DNA of 64,000 bases from the NCBI RefSeq assembly GCF_039831995.1, contig NZ_JBDOIO010000003.1:1054001-1118000 (forward strand), written 5' to 3'. The stretch comes from Paenibacillus pabuli (GTDB taxonomy: Bacteria > Bacillota > Bacilli > Paenibacillales > Paenibacillaceae). Both the position numbers and the translations under genes were made by a program. Below are positions 45,802 to 55,048 of this stretch, piece after piece; positions within the stretch are counted from its first letter, which is position 1, and the number at the start of each line of letters is the position of its first letter. The notes under the pieces were generated by a model. That model was not told the origin of the DNA. It worked only from the letters and a program-made list of their open reading frames with translations, and ran no database searches.

Positions 45802-46413
45802 TTGAAACAAAGCTTGCGTGCCATTAAAAAGGAAGCGACTGCAAGTGCCCTATCTGAAGCTGCATTCCAACTAGCATTAGAGCATGGAATGGACGGATTT
45901 GTGGTTGAGGATGTTGTGCAGCGTGCCGGATACTCACGAAGAACGTTTGCCAATCATTTTTCCTGTAAGGAAGAAGCCGTGGTCATGGCCGGTGAGCACT
46001 TTCATAGAATGGAGGAATACTTCGAAATGATCAGTCAGCTGCCTGAGGATACAACACCGCTTGAGGTGATGTATCAGTTCATTAAGATGCAATTGACTGA
46101 AGAAGTTCTTCGACGAATTTATCAGATTTTGGAACTGTCGAAGATCTATCCAAGCTTAATGCCTCATACGCTCACCCTGCTGAACCGCTTGCAAAACGGT
46201 GCTAAATTGATGTTAAGTGAATTATTTGGAGACCGTTACCCGGCGGGGTATAATCACTTTCTGGCTGGCGCCGTTTGTGCGGCAATTATCCCTATGCTGG
46301 ATGGGAGTGTACAAGTACAACTACCCGGGCTCCCTTCAGAAGATAAGGAAGAATCTATTTCATTCGATGAGTACATAGATTCTATGTTTACGTATTTGCG
46401 AGATGGATTTTAG
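45802..46413 (+). CDS. TetR/AcrR-family transcriptional regulator
   Basis: A 203-aa regulator. The N-terminal TetR helix-turn-helix spans about residues 10-58 (ALSEAAFQLALEHGMDGFVV with VVQRAGYSRRTFANHFSCKE). The C-terminal ligand domain is divergent. The start is TTG, preceded by GGAGGTGAG. It is 41 bp ahead of an MMPL-type transporter gene and in the same operon, the usual arrangement for a drug- or lipid-responsive repressor of its own pump. Confidence 0.92.
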   Translation: MKQSLRAIKKEATASALSEAAFQLALEHGMDGFVVEDVVQRAGYSRRTFANHFSCKEEAVVMAGEHFHRMEEYFEMISQLPEDTTPLEVMYQFIKMQLTEEVLRRIYQILELSKIYPSLMPHTLTLLNRLQNGAKLMLSELFGDRYPAGYNHFLAGAVCAAIIPMLDGSVQVQLPGLPSEDKEESISFDEYIDSMFTYLRDGF

Positions 46414-46454
46414 ATCATTAGATCACTAGAGATAGAAGGAGAGAAATCAATTCA

Positions 46455-48770
46455 ATGTCTAAATTACTCTACAGGCTGGGGAAAACGGCTTATGATAAGC
46501 CGTGGTATTTTATTTTGGGTTGGATTTTGGTGCTTGGCGTAGTTGGAACTGCGCTCGGCTTGAATGGTGTGCATGTTTCCTCGGACATTAAACTCGAAGG
46601 GACAGCATCCCAGAACGTCTTGGACAAATTGGAAAAAGAGCTTCCTCAAGCCTCTGGCGGCCAGGGAAGTGTGATATTTAATATTCCTGAAGGCGAGCGT
46701 TTGGATACGCCTGAGAATTTGGCGGCCATCAGTAAGGCAGTAAGTGAAGTTTACAAACTGGATTATGTCATTAACCCTGCTGAGTTGGCTGCTGCCAGTG
46801 GCGCCGATGCCTCAGCCATGCAGGAACAGGCCAGTCAGAGTACAGCTGGAGCAGGTGAGCAAAGTGCAGATCCAAGCAGCCTGCCTCCTTATGGACCACT
46901 GATGATTGATGGAATGCCTGTACCAGGCGTGTTGATCTCAAACGCTGGAGATGTTGCATTGTTCCAGTTCCAATTCACGGTCCAACAAAACTCCCTGCCT
47001 AAGGGTGTCACGGATTCGGTTGTTAGTGCAGTAAGCGAAGCTGGACAAGGTACAAATATCTCGGTTTTGCCAAGTGACTCCCTGAAAGAAGTGGGTATCC
47101 CGATTGGAACCAACGAGATCTACGGGCTGATCATTGCGGCAATTGTATTGTTCATGACGCTTGGTTCAGTCGTTGCCGCAGGTTTGCCGATTGTCATTGC
47201 CCTGTTTGGGGTTGCAGCTGGTGTTGGTGGAGCATTTGCTGTTTCCAACTTTGTCAGCATGACATCCTTTACGCCTGTACTCGCTCTCATGATCGGGCTT
47301 GCCGTTGGTATTGACTATGCATTATTCATCGTCAATCGTCAGCGGAGACTTATTTTCGACCAGAACCTGAATGCACGCGAAGCGGCCAGCAGAGCTGTTG
47401 GAACTGCAGGAAGTGCCGTGTTCTTTGCTGGATTAACGGTGATCATTGCACTTTGTGGAATGCTGGTGATTGGTATCACCTTCCTGAGCATGATGGCCAT
47501 CGTTGCATCGGTTACCGTACTGTTTAGCGTACTAATTGCCCTTACGCTTCTCCCGGCATTGCTGGGTCTCCTGGGTGAGCGCATCTGCTCTCGTAAAGCA
47601 AGAGAGAAAAATCAGTCCCACGCACACAAAAAATCAAATGGATTTGCAAATCGCTGGATCTCTGGTGTCGTTAAATTCCGCTGGCTTGTCATTGTAGCTG
47701 TCATTGTCGTTCTGGGAACGGCTGCGATCCCGGTAGCCAAAATGGAACTGGGTATGCCTTCAGGCGCTACGGCTAACCTGGATACGACCGCACGGCAAAG
47801 TTACGATGCCATTACGAAAGGTTTTGGTGAGGGATTCAACGGTCCGCTGCTCATTGTTGCCGAACCTACTGACGCTTCCCAAACCGTATCCCTGCAAACA
47901 TTGGGTGCCATCGCCCAGGATCTGCAGCAATTCGAACACGTCTCGGTTGTAACACCGGCAGGTGTCAGTGAAGACGGCAAAATGGCCATTCTGAGTCTCA
48001 TTCCGGATTCCGGTCCAACAGACACGGCAACCAAACAGCTGGTTGAAGAATTGCGTTCTCCCGACTCTACCATTGCAGTCAATCACGATATGAAGCTTGG
48101 TGTTACCGGACTTACGGCGGTCAATATTGATATGTCTGCCAAACTTGCTGAGGTGTTCCCTGTGTATATCGGTATCATCGTTATTTTGTCCCTGGTCATT
48201 CTGCTCCTGGTCTTCCGGTCTATCCTGGTTCCGATCAAGGCAACGATTGGATTCTTGCTTAGTATTCTGGCCACGTTTGGTCTGACTACTGCCGTATTCC
48301 AGTGGGGTTGGGCGAAGGCGTTGTTTGACTTTGACACGGGCGGTCCGCTGCTCAGCTTCATTCCAATCATGGTAACAGGGATTCTCTACGGTCTGGCCAT
48401 GGACTATCAGGTCTTCCTTGTTTCTTCCATGAGAGAATCCTACGTGCACGGAAATCGTGGTAATCAAAGTGTAATGAATGGTTATCAGATGGCAAGCCGC
48501 GTTGTCGTTGCAGCGGCCATTATCATGGTATCCGTATTTGCAGGCTTTATTTTCACGCATGACATTATGATTAAGCAGATTGGATTCGCCTTGGCCTTGG
48601 GCATTCTGATTGATGCATTTGTTGTTCGGATGGCGCTGGTTCCAGCAGTTATGTCTCTCTTCGGAGATAAAGCCTGGTGGCTGCCAAAATGGCTGGATCG
48701 CTCACTTCCTAACCTGGATGTTGAAGGTGACAAGCTCATTGCCGAACTGAATGCAAAAGAAAAACAGTAA
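46455..48770 (+). CDS. MMPL/RND family transporter
   Basis: A 771-aa inner-membrane transporter with the two-fold RND layout: segment 1, a large extracytoplasmic loop, five membrane segments, then a repeat of the same. Conserved blocks are MIGLAVGIDYALFIVNRQRR and GILYGLAMDYQVFLVSSMRE, the GIDY/AMDY motifs that carry proton-relay aspartates in MmpL-type pumps. The first extracytoplasmic loop includes a Ser/Ala/Gln-rich low-complexity stretch (about residues 108-145). Members export lipids, surfactants or drugs; the substrate here is unknown. Expression is probably controlled by the TetR gene upstream. Confidence 0.93.
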   Translation: MSKLLYRLGKTAYDKPWYFILGWILVLGVVGTALGLNGVHVSSDIKLEGTASQNVLDKLEKELPQASGGQGSVIFNIPEGERLDTPENLAAISKAVSEVYKLDYVINPAELAAASGADASAMQEQASQSTAGAGEQSADPSSLPPYGPLMIDGMPVPGVLISNAGDVALFQFQFTVQQNSLPKGVTDSVVSAVSEAGQGTNISVLPSDSLKEVGIPIGTNEIYGLIIAAIVLFMTLGSVVAAGLPIVIALFGVAAGVGGAFAVSNFVSMTSFTPVLALMIGLAVGIDYALFIVNRQRRLIFDQNLNAREAASRAVGTAGSAVFFAGLTVIIALCGMLVIGITFLSMMAIVASVTVLFSVLIALTLLPALLGLLGERICSRKAREKNQSHAHKKSNGFANRWISGVVKFRWLVIVAVIVVLGTAAIPVAKMELGMPSGATANLDTTARQSYDAITKGFGEGFNGPLLIVAEPTDASQTVSLQTLGAIAQDLQQFEHVSVVTPAGVSEDGKMAILSLIPDSGPTDTATKQLVEELRSPDSTIAVNHDMKLGVTGLTAVNIDMSAKLAEVFPVYIGIIVILSLVILLLVFRSILVPIKATIGFLLSILATFGLTTAVFQWGWAKALFDFDTGGPLLSFIPIMVTGILYGLAMDYQVFLVSSMRESYVHGNRGNQSVMNGYQMASRVVVAAAIIMVSVFAGFIFTHDIMIKQIGFALALGILIDAFVVRMALVPAVMSLFGDKAWWLPKWLDRSLPNLDVEGDKLIAELNAKEKQ

Positions 48771-48873
48771 GCCAGATCGAATCTAGTTTAACTTGACTCT
48801 TGTGTCTTTTCTGGACTAATTCAGTTCGTTATATACACATCGTTTGTTCGATTCAATAATAGTCTTCAAACCA

Positions 48874-48943
48874 AAATAAAGCACTTTCTTGGACTCTACT
48901 TGTCGAACGACAAGGTTATGGAAGCCTTGAAGGTGCTTTATTT
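48874..48943. terminator. Nested long stem-loop between convergent genes
   Basis: Outer perfect 11-bp arms AAATAAAGCAC (48874-48884) and GTGCTTTATTT (48933-48943) enclose an independent palindrome CTTGTCGAACGACAAG (48899-48914). It lies between the plus-strand MMPL gene and a minus-strand GNAT gene. A bidirectional terminator is the simplest reading, though the internal palindrome is unusual. Confidence 0.55.
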
Positions 48944-48969
48944 ATACATTGTTTATGCTTTGTTATTTT

Positions 48970-49443
48970 TCAATTCACGCGCTCATGTACCAAGTCTTTC
49001 TGAAAAGCCAAAACCCTGTCCCAGTCGCCACTGAAAATCGGAATGCTGTAATAGCCTACCCTTTCATAAAGTGCTGCAGCTCCTGGCTGAAGCGGACCCG
49101 TCTGAAGCTTCAGATTGGTATAGCCAAACTCCACAGCAAGACGCTCGGCCTCAGCCAGTATGGCTTGAGCAACGCCTTTACGACGATATCCGGGTCTTGT
49201 GTACATGCGCTTAACCTCAACGGATTGATCATCCAGCGGCCTGATGGCTCCGCACCCGACCGGATGCCCATCAAGTCTGGCAACAATAAAGGCAGCACGA
49301 GGCTTTTCGACGTCCGAAGGTTGAAATCCTGCGGTTCCATCACCTCCGTACAACAAGCCCAGCTCACTGCTTAATTCCCGGATCAACAGTACTGAATCCT
49401 CACTGCGTACGTCCTCAGCAGCCGCTTGTACAACCAACGACAT
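48970..49443 (-). CDS. GNAT family N-acetyltransferase
   Basis: A 157-aa acetyltransferase from the ATG at 49443, which has AAAGGGGA at 7-bp spacing; an in-frame TTG two codons upstream is too close to it. The acetyl-CoA motif is KRMYTRPGYRRKGVAQAILA, followed by YTNLKLQTGPLQPGAAALYE. The N-terminal SSELGLLYGGDG and ARLDGHPVGCGAIRPLDDQS are common in a broad Firmicute GNAT subgroup of unknown substrate. Confidence 0.88.
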   Translation of the reverse strand: MSLVVQAAAEDVRSEDSVLLIRELSSELGLLYGGDGTAGFQPSDVEKPRAAFIVARLDGHPVGCGAIRPLDDQSVEVKRMYTRPGYRRKGVAQAILAEAERLAVEFGYTNLKLQTGPLQPGAAALYERVGYYSIPIFSGDWDRVLAFQKDLVHERVN

Positions 49444-49555
49444 ATGCAAATCCCCTTTACTCTATTGGTTTTATTGGTATTCCAGATGTGTATAAAATAA
49501 CACCTGCAGATGGCAGCGTCAATTGTTCCATCGATAGATGTTTTGTATAAGTGAA

Positions 49556-49759
49556 TTATTTCAACCATACAAAAACAGCTATAATCACTACGATAACCAC
49601 TCCTATACCGATCCATCCCAGACTGCTTGCCAGTTCTCCCAGATTACCCAATTGGGCACGGTCCAATCCATCCTTAAACGTACCAACAGCACGACCTTGC
49701 TTCTCTTCTCGTTGTAGTCGTTCTCTTATATTCTCCGGGGTCTCTTGATCGATGTTCAT
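49556..49759 (-). CDS. Small DUF6366-like membrane protein
   Basis: A 67-aa protein: an N-terminal charged segment (MNIDQETPENIRERLQREEK), the conserved stretch GTFKDGLDRAQLGNLGELAS, and a C-terminal membrane helix (IGIGVVIVVIIAVFVWL). The pattern matches what I recall of the DUF6366 family. The frame is open to 49795, but the ATG at 49759 has GGAGGGATAGG and is the start. Function unknown; single-gene unit. Confidence 0.7.
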   Translation of the reverse strand: MNIDQETPENIRERLQREEKQGRAVGTFKDGLDRAQLGNLGELASSLGWIGIGVVIVVIIAVFVWLK

Positions 49760-49859
49760 CCTATCCCTCCAATATCTCCAGTCGATGACTTGCATTTATG
49801 TAATCATATCATATGGAATTAACATCCAGTTCCTTTCTAACTTATCTGATCTCTTCTGA

Positions 49860-49888
49860 TATAGCCTCAGGCTATAGCTAGATATAAT
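49860..49888 (+). promoter_or_regulatory. metE promoter with LysR-type palindrome
   Basis: TATAGCCTCAGGCTATA (49860-49876) is a 17-bp palindrome of the TATAG-N7-CTATA form seen at sites of LysR-type sulfur-metabolism regulators. It occupies the -35 region of a TATAAT -10 box at 49883-49888. No S-box (SAM) riboswitch or T-box is seen in the 165-bp leader region. Confidence 0.45.
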
Positions 49889-49960
49889 TTAATGGAATTA
49901 CATTATAACTTCATATCTGTGATAACTTTTCTGTAACACATTTGAAGAGGGGTTATGTTG

Positions 49961-52255
49961 ATGACAAAAAGCAGTGTATTGGGTTACCCGCGGATTGGCG
50001 CAGATCGGGAATGGAAAAAAGCACTCGAAGCCTTCTGGTCGGGCAAACTGGATGAAGCCGCGTTTCAGACCCGTTTACAGGAGATCCGGTTAGACCATTT
50101 GCGCAAACTGCGTGACCAAGGAATCGATCTCATTCCAGTCAACGACTTCAGTTATTATGATCACATTCTTGATACGGCCGTGATGTTCGGTATCGTTCCA
50201 AAACGATTTACATATGACGGCGGTGCCGTTCCTTTGTCCGTGTATTATGGCATTGCACGAGGCACGAAGGATGCTGCAGCCAGCGAAATGACGAAATGGT
50301 TCAACACCAATTATCACTACATCGTACCTGAACTGAATGATATCACTCCGGCGCTTACCGAAAATAAACCTCTCATTGCTTACCGCGAAGCCAAAGAGAA
50401 GCTCGGAATTGAAGGCAAGCCGGTGATCGTCGGACCGTTAACCTTTCTGAAACTCTCCAAAGGGTATGACAAATCCGAGACTGCAGCTTGGCTGGACCGT
50501 TTGCTTCCGCTCTATACTCAGGTACTTCGGGAGCTTGCAAAGGAAGGTGTTCATTGGGTTCAGATTGACGAACCCGTTCTGGTTACCCAATTAAGCCAGG
50601 ATGACGTACAGCTTCTCCAGCACATCTATAGAACGTTTGCAGCCGAAGTTCCTAACTTGAAGATTTTGCTGCAAACGTACTTTGAATCCGTGGAGAATTA
50701 TACCGACATCATTGCACTTCCAGTACAAGGAATCGGGCTGGATTTTGCACAAGGGCTCTCCGGTAATCTGCAATCCATCAAGACATACGGCTTCCCGGAT
50801 GATAAGGTTTTGGGCGCAGGAATCATTGACGGTCGCGGAATTTGGAAGGCTTCACTTCGAGAGAAACGGGTACTGCTTGATGAGCTGACTGAACGGGTAA
50901 CACCTGAGCGTGTAATCGTGCAGTCGTCCTGCAGCCTTTTGCATGTGCCTGTCACTACAGAACGGGAGACGAAACTCGCACCAGCGCTTAAGAACTCTCT
51001 TGCCTTTGCAGATGAAAAGCTGAAGGAAATTGTTCTTTTGACAAAAGCATGCACATCTAGGGATGCTGACATCCTGGATGAAATCCATAACGCAGATCAG
51101 GCGCTGCTGCCTCTTAAGCAGTCACAAGAACGTAATCGTGTCGATGTGCAGAAGGCCGTTGAAGCACTCCGTTTACAAGAGCCGGCACGCTCCCTTCCGT
51201 TCGCTAAACGTCATATTGCTCAGCAGGAGAAATGGAAGCTGCCTCTTTTTCCGACAACAACGATCGGCAGTTTTCCCCAATCCGCTGAAGTACGCAAAGC
51301 TCGTCAACAGTGGCGCAAGAGTGAGTTGAGCAACGAGCAATATGGCCAGTTTATTCGGGAGCAAATTGATGCCTGGATTCAAATTCAGGAAGATATCGGA
51401 CTGGATGTGCTGGTGCACGGGGAGTTTGAACGCACAGATATGGTGGAATTCTTCGGTGAGAAGCTCGCAGGATTTGCCTTCACTCAGTATGGCTGGGTAC
51501 AATCCTATGGTTCCCGGTGTGTAAAACCTCCGATCATTTTCGGGGATGTAGCCTTTGTTCAGGAAATGACAGTCGAAGAAACCAAATACGCCCAGTCGAA
51601 GACCCAGCATCCGGTAAAAGGAATGCTGACCGGACCGATCACCATTATGAACTGGTCTTTTGTTCGGGATGATATCCCGCGCGAGCACATTGCTTATCAG
51701 CTGGCTTATGCACTCAGACAGGAAGTGGAAGCTCTTGAACAGGCGGGCATCGGTATGATTCAGGTGGATGAGCCTGCTGTTCGCGAAGGCCTACCACTCA
51801 AGCAAGACCAGCAAGCCGAATATCTGTCCTGGGCAGTCAAAGCTTTCCGCATCTCCACATGCACGGTGCAAGAAACAACTCAAATTCATACTCATATGTG
51901 TTATTGCGAATTCCATGACATGATCGATTCGATCGAAGCCATGGACGCTGATGTCATCTCTATTGAAACATCACGAAGTCATGGGGAGCTGATTCACAGC
52001 TTCGAATTAAATACGTACAAACTCGGCATAGGGCTCGGTGTGTATGATATCCACAGTCCTCGTATCCCAAGCGTGGAAGAAATGACAAACATGATTGAGC
52101 GCGCCTTGCGTGTGCTGGATCCCAAGCTGTTCTGGATTAATCCGGATTGCGGTCTGAAAACTCGCGGACGTGAAGAAACGGTCGCTTCCTTGCGCAATAT
52201 GGTTCAGGCGACCCAAATCGCTCGTGAACAACATCATGCAATCAACGTGGTGTAA
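49961..52255 (+). CDS. metE: Cobalamin-independent methionine synthase
   Basis: Cytoplasmic enzyme of 764 aa from the ATG at 49961, the last step of methionine synthesis (methyl transfer from 5-methyltetrahydrofolate triglutamate to homocysteine). The N-terminus SVLGYPRIGADREWKKALE is diagnostic. The C-terminal catalytic half has LPLFPTTTIGSFPQS, the zinc ligands in THMCYCEF and INPDCGLKTR, and the block MIQVDEPAVREGLPL. An ATG two codons upstream (49955) is too close to the AGAGGGG site. Length is normal. It is a single gene, apparently controlled at the promoter. Confidence 0.97.
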   Translation: MTKSSVLGYPRIGADREWKKALEAFWSGKLDEAAFQTRLQEIRLDHLRKLRDQGIDLIPVNDFSYYDHILDTAVMFGIVPKRFTYDGGAVPLSVYYGIARGTKDAAASEMTKWFNTNYHYIVPELNDITPALTENKPLIAYREAKEKLGIEGKPVIVGPLTFLKLSKGYDKSETAAWLDRLLPLYTQVLRELAKEGVHWVQIDEPVLVTQLSQDDVQLLQHIYRTFAAEVPNLKILLQTYFESVENYTDIIALPVQGIGLDFAQGLSGNLQSIKTYGFPDDKVLGAGIIDGRGIWKASLREKRVLLDELTERVTPERVIVQSSCSLLHVPVTTERETKLAPALKNSLAFADEKLKEIVLLTKACTSRDADILDEIHNADQALLPLKQSQERNRVDVQKAVEALRLQEPARSLPFAKRHIAQQEKWKLPLFPTTTIGSFPQSAEVRKARQQWRKSELSNEQYGQFIREQIDAWIQIQEDIGLDVLVHGEFERTDMVEFFGEKLAGFAFTQYGWVQSYGSRCVKPPIIFGDVAFVQEMTVEETKYAQSKTQHPVKGMLTGPITIMNWSFVRDDIPREHIAYQLAYALRQEVEALEQAGIGMIQVDEPAVREGLPLKQDQQAEYLSWAVKAFRISTCTVQETTQIHTHMCYCEFHDMIDSIEAMDADVISIETSRSHGELIHSFELNTYKLGIGLGVYDIHSPRIPSVEEMTNMIERALRVLDPKLFWINPDCGLKTRGREETVASLRNMVQATQIAREQHHAINVV

Positions 52256-52263
52256 ATCGAAAA

Positions 52264-52302
52264 AGCAGGACGCCCGCTTTACATGGGGTGCCCTGCTTGT
52301 TT
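52264..52302. terminator. Probable terminator after metE
   Basis: AAGCAGG pairs with CCTGCTT, extended by CGCCC/GGGGTG-type wobble pairs, around GCTTTACAT, followed by TTGTTTGC. It lies between the convergent metE and alpha/beta-hydrolase genes. Confidence 0.6.
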
Positions 52303-52340
52303 GCATTCCGTACTTTGTTCAAACGTTAACTCAATCCAGC

Positions 52341-53177
52341 TTAACCCTGCAAAAATTCAATCAATGCTGCATTAAATGCTTCAGGGTGAGTCGCATTAAA
52401 GCCGTGTGGTCCACCTTCCACCACTACAAGACGGCTGCCTGGAATAGATTCGTGGGTACGTTGTCCACTAACTTCAAGGGGTACGATAGCATCCGAATCA
52501 CCATGGATAACGAGTGTTGGAATGTTGAATTTCTCCAGATCCTGACGGAAATCGGTAAGAGCAAAGGCAGCAATACAATCCAAAGTACCCTTAGGAGAAG
52601 CCAAAGCTGCAATATCCCGATTATAGATACGGAATGGTTCGCTCACGAGGTCTGTACGATCTCCTGCAGCGAAAAAGTTGTTCGTAAAGCCATCCAGGAA
52701 TGCTAGACGATCGCCTTTTACTCCATTTTGGAATTCTTCGATCGTTGCATCATCCAATCCTCCTTGAGGATTGTCTTCGGTCTTATACAGATATGGAGGA
52801 ACTGCGCCTGCAAATACCGCTTTGGAAACCCGCTCTGTACCGTATGTTCCGACATAGCGTGCTACTTCGCCACCACCCATGGAGAATCCGACCAGTGTAG
52901 CATCGCGCAGATCAAGGTGCAAAATCAATTTATGTAAATCTGAAGCAAATGTATCATAGTCATAACCTTCCCAAGGTTGTGAAGACTGACCAAATCCACG
53001 ACGGTCATACGTGATAACACGGTAGCCCGCTTCGATCAGGGCAGGTACTTGCTTCTCCCAAGATCGACCACTCAAAGGCCATCCATGAATCAGGATGATG
53101 GGTTTTCCCGCGCCATGATCTTCGTAATACAGTTCAATTGGTTGTGCATTCTCTTCGCCTACATTTACTTTAGCCAT
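52341..53177 (-). CDS. Alpha/beta hydrolase, non-heme chloroperoxidase-like
   Basis: A 278-aa alpha/beta-hydrolase. The oxyanion region is LIHGWPLSGRSWEKQ, the nucleophile S99 lies in GFSMGGGE, the acid is in VIHGDSDAIVP and the histidine in EGGPHGFNATHPEAF. The sequence DRRGFGQSSQPWEGYDYDTF is typical of the cofactor-free bacterial haloperoxidase/perhydrolase esterases. The physiological substrate is unknown. Monocistronic and convergent with metE. Confidence 0.9.
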   Translation of the reverse strand: MAKVNVGEENAQPIELYYEDHGAGKPIILIHGWPLSGRSWEKQVPALIEAGYRVITYDRRGFGQSSQPWEGYDYDTFASDLHKLILHLDLRDATLVGFSMGGGEVARYVGTYGTERVSKAVFAGAVPPYLYKTEDNPQGGLDDATIEEFQNGVKGDRLAFLDGFTNNFFAAGDRTDLVSEPFRIYNRDIAALASPKGTLDCIAAFALTDFRQDLEKFNIPTLVIHGDSDAIVPLEVSGQRTHESIPGSRLVVVEGGPHGFNATHPEAFNAALIEFLQG

Positions 53178-53336
53178 GGAAAATCCCTCCGTTAGTTATT
53201 ATATTTTAGTTTGTTACTATTTAAATGTTACATTTGCAATCTACTGTTGTCAATCGTACCCAAGAATTAAATGGAGTGTGCCATTTGAACTGAATAAATT
53301 GATTATACCCAAAAAGAATTTATCACTTTCATCAGC

Positions 53337-53362
53337 AAAAAAAGCCGCCTGTTAGGCGACTT
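53337..53362 (-). terminator. Intrinsic terminator (recurring type) after ABC-2 gene
   Basis: On the minus strand AAGTCGCC pairs with GGCGGCTT around TAACA, followed by TTTTTT. It lies about 45 bp past the stop of the ABC-2-type gene. Confidence 0.85.
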
Positions 53363-53405
53363 ATAATCAAATATTTCTTATCGGTACAGGTACGGTTTAC
53401 TTGGT

Positions 53406-54491
53406 TTAATGAGCGCTAGTGGTTGCTGCGCCGGGTGCTGGTGCTCTATGCAAAGCCACACGTGCACATGTTATTCCCCATGTAACCAGTGCTATCAAGA
53501 TAAGATTGATCACGACTGAAGATACTGACGCTCCACTATAGATGAGTCGGACGTATCCCCGCACAGCGTTGGATGCAGGCAGGAAATCCCCAATGTGACG
53601 ATAGAACGGTGTGAGCATTTCGGTGGCGATAATGTTGCCTGCTGTCATGAGCTGGAAAGGAATCATGGCTACGTTAAACAGTGCGCCTAATCCACCAAAT
53701 AATACAAATGACATTTGAGTCAGACATACACAGGCGATGTATACGAGAATATGGAAGCCCCACATTTCCCAGAAGGAAGCGACAGGTGTGACAAACAACA
53801 TGGCTACACTTGTAATAATGAGAGGAGCTACGATACATACAATCAATAACAGAAGCTGTCTTGCCCAGAAAATCTTCCATCGATCATACTTGCGGCCAAG
53901 CATCATGGTCGACAGATTCAATTGAATATTCATGGTCATCACTGCGATATATGTGATAAAACCAAGGATCATGGGCAGCATGCTGAGTGCAAAATTGGTG
54001 ATGTTGTTAGACTTAACCACATTTGTCGTGACCACTTCTTTTTGAACAATTCCTGATAGCTGAGCGCCTACGCTGGAAGATATACCTTCAGCCGACCCTT
54101 CCAATATGGATCTGGAAACTTCCGAAGCTGCCTGATTGACATAATACGTTAATTGCCCTTCACCTTTGTCCAGGTTCGCAGCGAACTGGGCTGGAATGCT
54201 AACGATCATGCCAATATCCCCATCATTCATGACTTGCTCCGCTTCTTTAAGAGATGAATAGTTTTCTGTTTTGAAAGGAACCGTTTCCTGAATGATCTTT
54301 TCAATGTTCTGTCCATTCGCTCCGTCGGAGTTAATAGTGCCTATTTTAAGTTGGTCCACTCGATCAGTTGCTCCGTTGTATCCCGTTAACCAGACAATGG
54401 TGAATAGCAATGGAACGACCAGCGCAAAGACCAATCCGATCTTGGTTTGTAGAATCTTTAAAAAATCTTTTAATACTGAAAAAACAGACAT
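53406..54491 (-). CDS. ABC-2 type / DUF3533-YhgE-like membrane protein
   Basis: A 361-aa membrane protein: one N-terminal membrane segment (LVFALVVPLLFTIVWLTGY), an extracytoplasmic domain of about 150 residues, then five membrane segments. This is the ABC-2/DUF3533 layout of YhgE/Pip- and SNG1-type proteins. The frame is open to 54572, but the ATG at 54491 has AAGGAGAG and is the start. No ATPase gene accompanies it. It lies downstream of a MarR gene and shares a 13-bp box with that gene's leader, so MarR probably represses it; export of a toxic compound is the usual context. Confidence 0.85.
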   Translation of the reverse strand: MSVFSVLKDFLKILQTKIGLVFALVVPLLFTIVWLTGYNGATDRVDQLKIGTINSDGANGQNIEKIIQETVPFKTENYSSLKEAEQVMNDGDIGMIVSIPAQFAANLDKGEGQLTYYVNQAASEVSRSILEGSAEGISSSVGAQLSGIVQKEVVTTNVVKSNNITNFALSMLPMILGFITYIAVMTMNIQLNLSTMMLGRKYDRWKIFWARQLLLLIVCIVAPLIITSVAMLFVTPVASFWEMWGFHILVYIACVCLTQMSFVLFGGLGALFNVAMIPFQLMTAGNIIATEMLTPFYRHIGDFLPASNAVRGYVRLIYSGASVSSVVINLILIALVTWGITCARVALHRAPAPGAATTSAH

Positions 54492-54545
54492 GAATTTCTC
54501 TCCTTCTTGGATATAGCTCCAGGTGCAAATTAATAGTCTAGCATA

Positions 54546-54558
54546 TAATAGGCTATGC
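54546..54558. promoter_or_regulatory. Shared 13-bp box, copy 1 (ABC-2 gene leader)
   Basis: TAATAGGCTATGC on the plus strand, 55 bp upstream of the ABC-2 start codon. An identical 13-mer occurs in opposite orientation ahead of the MarR gene at 55049-55061. Candidate MarR binding site. Confidence 0.55.
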
Positions 54559-54570
54559 ATGTATCTCCGC

Positions 54571-54597
54571 AAAAAAAGTCAGCTGACGGATCAGCTG
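54571..54597 (-). terminator. Intrinsic terminator of the MarR gene
   Basis: On the minus strand CAGCTGA pairs with TCAGCTG around TCCG and is followed by AC and seven T. It overlaps the MarR stop codon, so the ABC-2 gene needs its own promoter. Confidence 0.85.
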
Positions 54598-55022
54598 GAG
54601 ATTCCTTGATAGATTTTGTTGAGTAATACGGCAAGTTGATCTGCCCCTTCCGGGGTAATTAATTCCCTCAATGACTGATCCATATCATTCATCAGAGGAA
54701 CTACCTGTAAATAAAGCTCTTTCCCCTCCTCGGAAAGTCGCAGCAGGATGGCTCGCCGATCAACAGGATCGGTGCTTCGAATAATAAGATCCTTATGTTC
54801 CAACCGCTCCAAAGTCTTGCCGACACTCGTTTGATCTTTACCGTGGAGTTCAGATAACTTCTTCTGTGTAATGCCTTCGTTCTGATACAGTTGTTCGAGC
54901 ATACCGAATTGTTCAGGGGTAATGCCGTAATCCTGCAGCAAATGTGTAACCCTTTTCTTGTGGACAAAGTATGTCCTGGATAGTAACAAACCAATGGGAT
55001 CTTTCTCTTGATGAGTTGACAT
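54591..55022 (-). CDS. MarR-family transcriptional regulator
   Basis: A winged-helix regulator of about 143 aa. The core contains LLQDYGITPEQFGMLEQLYQ, then TQKKLSELHGKDQTSVGKTL, and the wing DLIIRSTDPVDRRAILLRLS. The frame is open to 55052, but the ATG at 55022 has GGAGGG at 9 bp and gives the normal length. It has its own terminator. Identical 13-bp boxes lie ahead of it and of the downstream ABC-2 gene, so it probably regulates both. Confidence 0.92.
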   Translation of the reverse strand: MSTHQEKDPIGLLLSRTYFVHKKRVTHLLQDYGITPEQFGMLEQLYQNEGITQKKLSELHGKDQTSVGKTLERLEHKDLIIRSTDPVDRRAILLRLSEEGKELYLQVVPLMNDMDQSLRELITPEGADQLAVLLNKIYQGISS

Positions 55023-55048
55023 CAGGTTAAGCCCTCCCTGAAATACTA

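Noticed and set aside
47760..48560. 266-aa minus-strand open frame
   Set aside because: Entirely antisense to the MMPL transporter; Asn/Arg/Gln-rich shadow translation without a start signal.
49800..49950. SAM riboswitch or T-box ahead of metE
   Set aside because: The leader is short and lacks the conserved riboswitch core and a terminator/antiterminator pair.
51173..51688. 171-aa minus-strand open frame
   Set aside because: Antisense inside metE, whose reading frame is unambiguous.
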